Shown here one piece after another: positions 8,252-15,723 of a stretch of DNA of 64,000 nucleotides. Origin of the DNA: Mycobacteroides chelonae. GTDB taxonomy: Bacteria; Actinomycetota; Actinomycetes; Mycobacteriales; Mycobacteriaceae. The notes below the pieces were generated by a model. The model worked only from the letters and a program-made list of their open reading frames with translations, was not told where the DNA came from and made no database searches. The stretch spans positions 4,588,001-4,652,000 of the forward strand of contig NZ_CP050145.1 of the NCBI RefSeq assembly GCF_016767715.1. The letters are read 5' to 3'. How positions within the stretch are numbered: position 1 is the first letter of the stretch; the number at the start of each line of letters is the position of its first letter. Both the position numbers and the translations under genes were made by a program.

Positions 8252-9592
8252 ATGCGATCCAGGGATCTGATCAAGTACTGGTCGCGGTGGGTGACCATGC
8301 ACGGCATCAGCCGCGTCGGACTACTCACCCAGGTGCGCACAATGCCCTTGGCGGCGTTGTTCCTCAGCCCGGATCGCGCCAACAACCATTACCGGTACAT
8401 CGAACAGATCCGGTCCGTGGGCCCCATTGCTCCGGCCCGGGCCACTGGCCTGGTCTTCACCGGTCTGGCGCAGACACGCGAGATCCTGCGGGACCACCGA
8501 TTCATCACCATGGCGCCCAACAACATTCCCTCCCCGGTGCTCCCCCAGGGGCTCAGCCGGTGGATCTTCAACAGGACCGAGCCCGGTCTGCCCAACCCGG
8601 TAGAGCCTCCCGCCATGCTGGCCGTCGACCCACCCGAACACACCCGGTTCCGCAAGCTGGTGTCGAGGGCGTTCACACCACGCGCGGTAAGCAAGCTGGA
8701 GGACCGCGTCCGTGAGGTGACACTCGAGCTGCTCGACAACCTGGAACGCAAGGAGCGAGCCGACCTGCTCGACGACTACGCCTCGCAATTGCCGGTGGCG
8801 ATCATCGCCGAGATGCTCGGTGTTCCACGCGAAGACGCTCCGTTCCTCCTGGAATGGGGCAATCACGGTGCGGCGCTGCTGGATATCGGCATGACCTGGT
8901 CTGCGTATCGCGATGCCACCCAGGCGCTCATCGAGATCGACCGCTACTTCGACGCTCACCTGGTCCGGCTGCGCCGCGAGCTTGCACAAGACCCCACCAT
9001 CGACGGCATCTTGGCGAGCATCGTGCGCGACGGCGATCTGGACGACCGCGAACTCAAGGCCACCATGGCGCTGCTGCTCGGTGCCGGATTCGAAACGACG
9101 GTCAACCTCATCGGGAATGGCATCGTGGCCCTGCTGCGTCACTCCGAGCAGCTGGCGTACCTGCAGGAGAATCCGGAAGGCTGGCCGAACGCCGTCGAGG
9201 AGATCCTGCGTTACGACTCCCCGGTGCAGGTCACCGGCCGGGTGGCCACCGAAACCGTCGAATTCGACGGCCACACACTGCCTGCCGGCTCGATGGCGGT
9301 GCTACTCCTCGGCGGGGCCAACCGCGATCCCGCTGTTTTCGATGAGCCCGACGTCTTCGACGTGAGCCGCGCCAACGCCCGCGAACACGTGGCATTCGGC
9401 AGTGGTGTCCATGTCTGCCTGGGCGCGAGTCTGGCGCGGATGGAGGGTGTGGTGGCGCTGCAGTCGCTGTTCGAACGCTTCCCCGAGCTGGCGCTGGCAG
9501 CCGATCCCACCCCGGGCAAGCATGTCAATCTGCACGGCTTCGGAAGCCTGCCCGTGAACCTCGGCCGTGCCCGGGTACGAGCCAGCAGTTAA
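8252..9592 (+). CDS. Cytochrome P450, CYP140-like (catalytically intact copy)
   Basis: 446 residues with GGAGG upstream of the ATG. I-helix AGFETT at residues 278-283, ExxR as EEILR at 316-320, heme loop AFGSGVHVCLG with Cys389. The N-terminal WVTMHGISRVG, the EPPAMLAVDPPEHTRFRKLV block and AGFETTVNLIGNGI resemble M. tuberculosis CYP140 from memory. It is followed 59 bases later by a second CYP140-like gene, and is divergent from an acyl-AMP ligase, so a lipid or polyketide substrate is possible. Confidence 0.9.
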   Translation: MRSRDLIKYWSRWVTMHGISRVGLLTQVRTMPLAALFLSPDRANNHYRYIEQIRSVGPIAPARATGLVFTGLAQTREILRDHRFITMAPNNIPSPVLPQGLSRWIFNRTEPGLPNPVEPPAMLAVDPPEHTRFRKLVSRAFTPRAVSKLEDRVREVTLELLDNLERKERADLLDDYASQLPVAIIAEMLGVPREDAPFLLEWGNHGAALLDIGMTWSAYRDATQALIEIDRYFDAHLVRLRRELAQDPTIDGILASIVRDGDLDDRELKATMALLLGAGFETTVNLIGNGIVALLRHSEQLAYLQENPEGWPNAVEEILRYDSPVQVTGRVATETVEFDGHTLPAGSMAVLLLGGANRDPAVFDEPDVFDVSRANAREHVAFGSGVHVCLGASLARMEGVVALQSLFERFPELALAADPTPGKHVNLHGFGSLPVNLGRARVRASS

Positions 9593-9650
9593 TCTCGAGG
9601 CTGCGCGATGTCCGTTCGGCATCGAGCGAGCCGACACGGGGATCGGACGG

Positions 9651-10940
9651 ATGCACGACCGGATCAAACAGCGCACCCATTGGGCGGTGACGCACGGGAT
9701 GGCCCGTGCGTACCTCAAAGTGCTTGCCCGACGCGGTGAACCCGTCGCGCAGCTGGGAATCGACACGGCCCAGGCCGCAAGCATCTACGCAATCATCGAC
9801 AAGATCCGTGGCCGCGGGAGGATGTCGCAGGCAGGCGATGGCTGGATCACCGCGGATGCGCAGATCGTCCGAACGATCTTCCGCGACAACCGGTTCGTCA
9901 CGTTCAAACCCGAACACCGGTCGTCCTCACCGATCATTCAGCGCTTGGCGGCGTGGAGCGACCCGCAGCTGCTCAATCCCGCCGAACCGCCGTCCATTCT
10001 GATCACCGATCCACCCGACCACGGGCGGCTGCGACGCCTAGTCGCCGCGCCGTTCACCCCACGCGCCATCGAAGCCCTGCGCGGACGCATCCAGGACGTG
10101 ACGAACGGCCACCTGGACGCGCTGGAACAGCATCCACACCCGGACCTGATCCCCGATTTCACCGCGAAGATCCCCATCGCCGTGATCGGCGAGATGATCG
10201 CCGTGCCGCCGCAGGATTACTCACTGCTCTATACCGCGATGAATCGCGCGATCCAGCTGATCGCGACCACCGCCCCGTCATGGCGCCAATATCAAGACGG
10301 CACAGCGGCTTTACGGGAAATAGACGAATACCTTGAGAAACACGTCGCCCGTCTGCGCCGTGAAGGCACCGAAAGTGAGCTGGCCACAGGACTTCTCGAC
10401 AGCGATCTGAGTCACTTCGAGCTCAAGATGTTCTTCGCAGTGTTCCTGGGCGCGGGATTCGTCACCACCACACATCTGATGGGCAAGGCTATCCTCGCGC
10501 TGCTTCGCCACCCCGAGCAGCTGGCGGCGCTGCGTGCCGATCCGAGCCTGTGGCCCAACGCCGTCGAGGAGCTCATGCGCTACGACACCTCCAACCAGTG
10601 GTCGGCCCGCGTCGCCACCGAAACCGTCGAAATCGAAGGACACACCATCGAGGCCGGCCAGTCGGCGCTGCTACTTCTCGGCGGAGCCAACCGCGACCCT
10701 GCCGTGTTCGAGAAACCCGACGTCTTCGACATCACCCGGCCCAACGCGCGCGAAAACATCACGCTGGGCACCGGAATTCACGTGTGTCTGGGCCAGGTGC
10801 TGGCACGCGTCGAGCTGCATACCGCGCTGCAATCGCTGTTCGAACGCTTCCCAGGGTTAGCACTGGCCGGTGAGCCGGAGTACTTCGACGGGATGGGTAT
10901 TCACGGGCTGCGCAGCCTACCCGTGACGCTGGGACGTTAG
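9651..10940 (+). CDS. Cytochrome P450-like paralogue with altered I-helix and heme loop
   Basis: 429 residues from MHDRIKQRTHWAVTHGMARA; an upstream in-frame ATG at 9567 would overlap the previous gene and adds non-homologous residues. It is a tandem paralogue of the P450 before it (matching EPPSILITDPPDHGRLRRLV, LLLGGANRDPAVF, SLFERFPGLALAGE). Two conserved positions differ: the I-helix reads AGFVTT, so the usual acidic residue is Val271, and the heme loop reads LGTGIHVCLG, with Leu372 in place of the usual Phe. Cys379 and the ExxR (EELMR) remain, so heme binding is likely but oxygen activation may be unusual. The stop overlaps the convergent lpqI stop. Confidence 0.87.
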   Translation: MHDRIKQRTHWAVTHGMARAYLKVLARRGEPVAQLGIDTAQAASIYAIIDKIRGRGRMSQAGDGWITADAQIVRTIFRDNRFVTFKPEHRSSSPIIQRLAAWSDPQLLNPAEPPSILITDPPDHGRLRRLVAAPFTPRAIEALRGRIQDVTNGHLDALEQHPHPDLIPDFTAKIPIAVIGEMIAVPPQDYSLLYTAMNRAIQLIATTAPSWRQYQDGTAALREIDEYLEKHVARLRREGTESELATGLLDSDLSHFELKMFFAVFLGAGFVTTTHLMGKAILALLRHPEQLAALRADPSLWPNAVEELMRYDTSNQWSARVATETVEIEGHTIEAGQSALLLLGGANRDPAVFEKPDVFDITRPNARENITLGTGIHVCLGQVLARVELHTALQSLFERFPGLALAGEPEYFDGMGIHGLRSLPVTLGR

Positions 10941-12070
10941 CCGCAGGCGGCGACGCCCTTGAAAGCCAGCACCCGGCGCACCGAGGCGTTGATCGCGTCG
11001 CCGTTCAGTTCGCCTGCGTTGTAGGCCGATTCGAGGCGATCCAGGACTGAGCCAACCTTTTCGGTGCTCACCCAGAGCGCCCAGTCGACACCGGCCTTGA
11101 TCGACTTGAGCACCGCCTCCTCGATCGGGAAACGGTCGGTGATGGCGGCCATCGAGGACAGGTCATCGGTGAAGATCACTCCGTCGTAGGCAGGCGCCCC
11201 GTAGCCGGTTCCCTTGCGCAGCAGGTCGACTGCGGCCGGACTCAGACTGGATGGGTCGTCGCCGGTCAGTCCGGGCACCTGCATGTGGCCGATCATCACG
11301 GCGGCACCGCTGGTCACCAGCGAGCGATACGGCACCAAATCGTTGTCCTTCAGCTGCTCCAGCGGCGGGGTTACCACGCCGTTGGTGTGCGAGTCACCCG
11401 ACGCGTGGCCATGGCCCGGAAAGTGCTTCACCACAGCGCGCACACCACTGGCCTGATATCCCCGCACCGCTGCCTCGGCGTACTCGGCGACCTTCTGCGG
11501 GTCGCCGCTGTACGAGCGGTCCCCGATGGCGCCGTCCGGGTCGCCGTCGGTCACGTCGGCATCGGGTGCGAAGTCGATGGTGATGCCGAGGTCCTTCATC
11601 TTCTGACCGCGCTCCTGGCTGAGCGCCTGCACCTGTTCGGGAGTCTGCGTGGCGGCCAGTTCCCGCGCGGACGGGGACGGACCGATGAGGTCCTTGAGGC
11701 GAGACACCCGCCCGCCCTCCTCATCGACGCTCACCGCTGCCGGGATCGGTCCGGCGGTGACGACGTCGTGCAGGGAGCCGTCAGTCAGCATCTCCTTCTT
11801 GGTCCAGCTGCCGACGAAAATGCCGCCAACATGATGGTCACGCACCAGCGCACGGGCGTCGTCGGCGTCCTTGACGCCCACCATGAGCAGCTGCGCCAGC
11901 CTGTCACGGGTACTCAGGCAGGCCAGGTCAGCGGCGGGCGCCGCGGTGGCGGGGGCCTTTCCCGAGGACGACGGCGAGGGTTCCTTGGACGGCTCCGAGG
12001 TATTGCCGCCGCAGGCGGACAGCGCCACCACAACGAGACCGGTCAGTACTGCCCCTGCACGCATTCTCAT
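10937..12070 (-). CDS. lpqI: Glycoside hydrolase family 3 lipoprotein (LpqI/NagZ-type beta-N-acetylglucosaminidase)
   Basis: 377 residues. Lipoprotein signal peptide ends in ALSAC, lipid-modified Cys20, then a Pro/Ser/Ala linker. The GH3 signature KHFPGHGHASGDSH spans residues 215-228, including the NagZ-type Asp-Ser-His dyad, and the nucleophile is probably Asp302 in IFTDDLSSM. Family members remove N-acetylglucosamine from muropeptides during wall recycling; as a lipoprotein this one acts outside the membrane. In M. tuberculosis lpqI neighbours aftD; here the cassette and other genes separate them by about 9.8 kb. Confidence 0.92.
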   Translation of the reverse strand: MRMRAGAVLTGLVVVALSACGGNTSEPSKEPSPSSSGKAPATAAPAADLACLSTRDRLAQLLMVGVKDADDARALVRDHHVGGIFVGSWTKKEMLTDGSLHDVVTAGPIPAAVSVDEEGGRVSRLKDLIGPSPSARELAATQTPEQVQALSQERGQKMKDLGITIDFAPDADVTDGDPDGAIGDRSYSGDPQKVAEYAEAAVRGYQASGVRAVVKHFPGHGHASGDSHTNGVVTPPLEQLKDNDLVPYRSLVTSGAAVMIGHMQVPGLTGDDPSSLSPAAVDLLRKGTGYGAPAYDGVIFTDDLSSMAAITDRFPIEEAVLKSIKAGVDWALWVSTEKVGSVLDRLESAYNAGELNGDAINASVRRVLAFKGVAACG

Positions 12071-12082
12071 GAGGCCATCGTG

Positions 12083-13309
12083 TCATGCGCCGGTGTCCAG
12101 CCGGGCCAGCCGGTCGCCGAGGTACCCACGGAACACCTCATTGTCCGTGGATACCAACGCTTTTCGGTAGGCCTCAGCGGCTTCCCGATTCCGGCCGAGT
12201 CGGGTGAGCAGATCGGCGCGCGCGGCGTGCAACGGGTAATACGCGTTGAGCTCCTCCCGCAACGGCTCGATGGCATCCAGTCCAGCCTGTGGGCCGTCGC
12301 GCTCACCAACGGCCACCGCGCGATTGAGCGCGACCACGGTAGTGGGGGTGAACGCCGTCAGCTGGTCGTATAGCGCCACGATCTGGCTCCAGTCGGTTTG
12401 TGCTGCCGTGGGCGCATCGTCATGCACGGCATTGATGGCGGCCTGGATCTGATACGGCCCGGGGGCGTTGCGTCTCAGGCAACGCCGCACCAGCTGGTGC
12501 CCCTCGTCGATCATCTCGCGGTCCCATCGGGTGCGGTCCTGATCGGCGAGCAACACCAGCGCCCCACTGACATCGGTACGGGCGCAACGGCGCGCCTCGG
12601 TGAGCAACACCAATGCCAGGAGCCCCAGCACCTCGGGCTCGTCCGGCATGAGATCGGCCAGCACCCGCGCCAGTCTGATCGCCTCGGCGGATAGGTCCGT
12701 ACGGGTGAGCGTCGCACCCGAGGACGCCGCGTAGCCCTCGTTGTAGACGAGGTAGAGCGCGGCCAGCACCGACGACAACCGGTCCGGTAGATCGTGGTCC
12801 CCCGGCACCCGGTACGGGATACCTGCCGACGCGATCTTCTTCTTGGCGCGCGTGATGCGCGCGGCCATGGTCGATTCGGATACCAGATATGCATTGGCGA
12901 TTTCAGGGGTGGTGAGTCCGCCGAGCAGGCGCAACGTGAGCGCGACCTGCGCCTCCTGAGACAAGGCCGGGTGACAGCACGTGAAGATGAGCCGCAGGCG
13001 ATCATCCCGCACCGGCCCCACCTCCTGCGGTTCCGGCCGCTCCTCCTGCAGAGCGGTTGCCTCTCTGGATAACTCGTCGCGTCGCTGGTCTCGCCGCAAT
13101 TTGTCGACGCTGCGGTTGCGGGCCGTGGTGGTGATCCACGCACCCGGATTGGGCGGAATACCGTCTCCTGGCCATTTCGCGATGGCCACCTCGAACGCCT
13201 CCTGTACGGCGTCCTCGGCGAGGTCGATGCTGCCAAAGTAGCGAATCAAGGTTGCCACGGTGCGGCCGTACTCCTCGCGGAAGATGCGGCCGATCTCGTC
13301 GTGCGCCAC
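12083..13309 (-). CDS. ECF RNA polymerase sigma factor with C-terminal TPR-like extension (ECF42 type)
   Basis: 408 residues, about twice the length of a minimal ECF sigma factor. Sigma region 2 is near the N-terminus (LIRYFGSIDLAEDAVQEAFE, WITTTARNRSVDKLRR), and region 4 near residues 115-165 (LTLRLLGGLTTPEIANAYLV, then STMAARITRAKKKI). The remaining about 230 residues form a helical TPR-like domain ending in AARADLLTRLGRNREAAEAY. This layout is the ECF42 group, which has no anti-sigma factor and is usually encoded with DGPF/YCII genes. Two such genes are at 5.2-5.9 kb rather than adjacent. Confidence 0.9.
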   Translation of the reverse strand: MAHDEIGRIFREEYGRTVATLIRYFGSIDLAEDAVQEAFEVAIAKWPGDGIPPNPGAWITTTARNRSVDKLRRDQRRDELSREATALQEERPEPQEVGPVRDDRLRLIFTCCHPALSQEAQVALTLRLLGGLTTPEIANAYLVSESTMAARITRAKKKIASAGIPYRVPGDHDLPDRLSSVLAALYLVYNEGYAASSGATLTRTDLSAEAIRLARVLADLMPDEPEVLGLLALVLLTEARRCARTDVSGALVLLADQDRTRWDREMIDEGHQLVRRCLRRNAPGPYQIQAAINAVHDDAPTAAQTDWSQIVALYDQLTAFTPTTVVALNRAVAVGERDGPQAGLDAIEPLREELNAYYPLHAARADLLTRLGRNREAAEAYRKALVSTDNEVFRGYLGDRLARLDTGA

Positions 13310-13353
13310 AGGTCAATGGTGCCTCTCCGGTGTCGGGTGTCCTACAGACACCA

Positions 13354-13384
13354 CGAACGAGCCGCGCGGAAATCGACAGCGCGC
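13354..13384. repeat. 31-bp direct repeat, left copy (cassette boundary)
   Basis: Identical over 31 bases to 18276-18306 in the same orientation, beginning CGAACGAGCCGCGCGG. It lies 45 bases upstream of the sigma-factor start and 30 bases upstream of the first cassette lipoprotein ATG. Flanking bases differ beyond the repeat. A partly similar sequence (GAGCC, two extra bases, GCGCGGAAATC) occurs at 36174-36191, so a dispersed intergenic element is an alternative to a duplication made on insertion. Confidence 0.85.
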
Positions 13385-13413
13385 GCCCGTACAGTCGATT
13401 TGTGAGAGGCAGT

Positions 13414-13998
13414 ATGCGGCGATATGCGACGTATGCGAGCGTCGCTGGTGCACTTGCGCTCGCAGCATGCACGGATCAGGTTGCAGGCATACCAACCTCA
13501 GCAGCCACCGCCACGTATTCCTGCCAGTCACGATCCGTAACGGGGCGGGCCTACATCCAATTCCGCCCAAATGGTCAGCCGTTATCCGTCTCTATCCCCG
13601 AACTCCCAGGCTGGCGGTCAGCTCCGACTGCATTGAGGGAAAACCAACTCGCCCTTACGAAAACGATCGGGACAACCCAGAGTTACGTTGCGCTGTCAAT
13701 TCTGCGGCCGGAGCCGGATCGCGACAAAGCTTCCGCGCAACTGAGCAAGTTGACTAGGTTCGACCCGTCAGTGTCGATCGTTCAAGAAGAAACGGTGAAT
13801 GTTTGTAGCCTAGAGGCATCACGACTCGCCGGCATTGCCGAAAATCGAGGCCTGCGGTTCGACTATCTGAACCTCGCGTACCCGGCCAACGGAGTCTTCT
13901 ATCCAATCCAACTCCGCAATCAGATGGGCGCAGGCGATGTTCCTCTATTCGGTACCGATGTTGAGGTGATTTTCCGAAACCTGCAGATCGGACCGTAG
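13414..13998 (+). CDS. Putative lipoprotein, cassette paralogue 1
   Basis: 194 residues from MRRYATYASVAGALALAACT, with lipobox LAAC and lipid-modified Cys19; a GTG four codons upstream is an alternative start. The mature part has YSCQSRSVTG, then SVSIPELPGW, and ends YPIQLRNQMGAGDVPLF plus a short tail. Two cysteines (YSCQ, NVCSL) could pair. The overall pattern (short linker, IPxLPGW, single alpha/beta domain of about 150 residues) recalls mycobacterial LpqN-type lipoproteins, an uncertain comparison. It is 9 bases before a clear paralogue and inside the repeat-bounded cassette. Function unknown. Confidence 0.8.
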   Translation: MRRYATYASVAGALALAACTDQVAGIPTSAATATYSCQSRSVTGRAYIQFRPNGQPLSVSIPELPGWRSAPTALRENQLALTKTIGTTQSYVALSILRPEPDRDKASAQLSKLTRFDPSVSIVQEETVNVCSLEASRLAGIAENRGLRFDYLNLAYPANGVFYPIQLRNQMGAGDVPLFGTDVEVIFRNLQIGP

Positions 13999-14007
13999 AG
14001 TCGGCGC

Positions 14008-14604
14008 ATGCACAACGACGTCCGTCGGAACATCCTCCGTATCATGTCTTCTGGTGCGCTCATACTCGCCGGGTGTTCGCAGCCAGAGTCCGGCACACCC
14101 ACCGCGGAACATCCGACGTCCTATTCATGCCAAGCACAGGCGGTGACGGGCGAGACCTATACGCGGACAAGTACGCCCAAGGAACCGTTCACCGTTTCCA
14201 TCCCCAAGCTCCCAGGTTGGGAACCGGCCGCGACAGCACGCACAGATAACAAGCTTGCGGTGGTTAGAACGATCGGAATCAGCAGGAGCCTCACCATGCT
14301 GATGTCCCTGGACCCTGCCCCTAGCTACGAGCAGGCACAGGAGCAGCTGAATAGCTTCACCAATATCGTCGGGCCGGTAAAGATCACTCACGATGAGACC
14401 CTCGAGATCTGCGGCACAAAGGCCACCCGGCTGATCGGCACAGTTGAAGAACGAGGTCAACAGTATGACTACCTCAACGTGACCTATCACTTCGGCGATA
14501 ACTATTACCCCGTACAGCTGCGCAATCAGATGAAGCTTAGCGACGTACCTTTATTCAGCGCCGACATCGACGTCATGTTCCAGGGTTTCCAGATCAGCCC
14601 ATAG
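14008..14604 (+). CDS. Putative lipoprotein, cassette paralogue 2
   Basis: 198 residues. Signal peptide with lipobox LAGC, Cys23, then a short Pro/Thr/Ser linker. It shares blocks with the preceding gene: YSCQAQAVTGE, FTVSIPKLPGW, YDYLNVTYH, YPVQLRNQMKLSDVPLF and a matching C-terminus, so the pair arose by tandem duplication and has since diverged well. Two mature cysteines (YSCQ, EICGT) match in position. It converges on the reverse-strand orphan gene with a 12-base gap. Role unknown; surface immunity or effector-accessory roles are conceivable but unsupported. Confidence 0.8.
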   Translation: MHNDVRRNILRIMSSGALILAGCSQPESGTPTAEHPTSYSCQAQAVTGETYTRTSTPKEPFTVSIPKLPGWEPAATARTDNKLAVVRTIGISRSLTMLMSLDPAPSYEQAQEQLNSFTNIVGPVKITHDETLEICGTKATRLIGTVEERGQQYDYLNVTYHFGDNYYPVQLRNQMKLSDVPLFSADIDVMFQGFQISP

Positions 14605-14616
14605 ATGATTTGTGCA

Positions 14617-15066
14617 CTAGCCGTCCCCACGAACATCCGGGGCCCACAACAACAGTTCGGCGCGCGCCGCATTCGCAGCTTGCACGTCAATCGTCGCACC
14701 CTCCGAATCGATTCGATAAGGCACAAGCATGTCGATAGCGATTCCCTCGGAATGCTCAAGTTTGATCTTGATGGCATCTCCTGCCACAGGAACCGAGGCA
14801 GTCACGTCTAGCACAGCCGCCCGCGCTCGCAGCTGCTGCCTGTCGCTGGGCAGTTCCAGGCCATCAATGATCCCCGACTCATCCTGCGGCATTGCAGCTA
14901 TCGCCGACCGTCGTACCGATACATCACCAGCCAGTCCAATGACCATCATGAACGGTGCGAAGTCATCGGCATGCGCAAGCTCTACCGCGACGAACTTGAT
15001 AGCATCGCCAAACAGCTTGTCCACATCGTCTTGTGCTTGCGGCGATGCTGTCGATCTCCATTCCAT
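14617..15066 (-). CDS. Uncharacterised cassette protein
   Basis: 149 residues from MEWRSTASPQAQDDVDKLFG; the start was chosen because longer in-frame starts reach into the divergent WXG100 gene. No signal peptide or membrane segment. The N-terminal third is helical; the rest alternates hydrophobic and polar residues like a beta-rich fold (AVLDVTASVPVAGDAIKIKL). I do not recognise a family. Its start is 45 bases from that of the WXG100-like gene on the other strand, so the two share a divergent promoter region; it could be a cytoplasmic accessory or immunity-type protein. Confidence 0.65.
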   Translation of the reverse strand: MEWRSTASPQAQDDVDKLFGDAIKFVAVELAHADDFAPFMMVIGLAGDVSVRRSAIAAMPQDESGIIDGLELPSDRQQLRARAAVLDVTASVPVAGDAIKIKLEHSEGIAIDMLVPYRIDSEGATIDVQAANAARAELLLWAPDVRGDG

Positions 15067-15111
15067 TGGACATCCTTTGAGCTGTTGGCGGGTTGGGCAG
15101 GGAGGGGATTC

Positions 15112-15417
15112 ATGGCAGACCAACGACTGCGTGTGTCGACAACCGCGCTCGAACAAGGGTCACGCGAGCTGCGCCAGCATCATCGCACGATCGAGACGGC
15201 TGTTGCCGAAATCCATCGGCGGGCTCAAACACTTCAGGGCGTATGGACTGGCTCGGCTGCAAACGATGCGGCAACGGCATGGGACGATCTTCGCAAGACA
15301 TTCACATCCCACCTGGACACGCTGTCTGAGCATGCTGAGTTGTTGTTGAAAACCGCGAAGCTGCACTCTGATCAGGAACAGCTGACCACGCAGGCCATCG
15401 CCTCAACGGATAGCTAG
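15112..15417 (+). CDS. WXG100-family protein (EsxA/EsxB-like), partner 1
   Basis: 101 residues from MADQRLRVSTTALEQGSREL, with GGGAGGGG just upstream; longer frames lack this site. Two-helix hairpin with the WXG turn at Trp45-Thr-Gly47 (LQGVWTGSAAN). Length and the central turn fit the type VII (ESX) secretion substrate family. The C-terminus lacks a clear YxxxD/E export signal. It starts a five-gene same-strand run with 10 bases to the next gene. Likely forms a heterodimer with the next protein, as Esx pairs do. Confidence 0.85.
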   Translation: MADQRLRVSTTALEQGSRELRQHHRTIETAVAEIHRRAQTLQGVWTGSAANDAATAWDDLRKTFTSHLDTLSEHAELLLKTAKLHSDQEQLTTQAIASTDS

Positions 15418-15427
15418 CGAGGTTGAT

Positions 15428-15721
15428 ATGGCTGAACGTTCGTATGACTTAGACGCGATGCAAGAACACATCGACTTCCTGACCAAGCAAATAGAATCGC
15501 TCACTGATCAGGCGAAAAATGTCGAGCGTACGGCGGAGGGCGTCCTGTCCCAGTACGAGGGACAAGGCGCAGAAAAGTTCATGGAAGCAAGCGCTGAGTG
15601 GCGAACCAAATTCGCACAACACCTTGAATCACTTGGGGCACTGCGCGACAGAATCAAGATCACTCACGGCAACTACCTCGATGCGAGAACGAAGAACCGC
15701 GAAATGTTCCCGGGGGCGTAA
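15428..15721 (+). CDS. WXG100-like protein with YEG turn, partner 2
   Basis: 97 residues. Predicted helix-turn-helix with the turn at SQYEGQGAEKF, so Tyr43-Glu-Gly45 stands where WXG is usual. Size and pattern fit the Esx superfamily. The C-terminal stretch contains NYLDARTK rather than a canonical YxxxD/E. It is 10 bases after the first partner and 2 bases before the toxin-like gene, so the three are likely co-translated and the pair may act as targeting chaperone for the toxin. Confidence 0.8.
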   Translation: MAERSYDLDAMQEHIDFLTKQIESLTDQAKNVERTAEGVLSQYEGQGAEKFMEASAEWRTKFAQHLESLGALRDRIKITHGNYLDARTKNREMFPGA

Positions 15722-15723
15722 TC

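Noticed and set aside
11285..12373. 362-codon open frame on the + strand across lpqI and the sigma gene
   Set aside because: Spans two well-supported reverse genes; composition typical of an antisense shadow.
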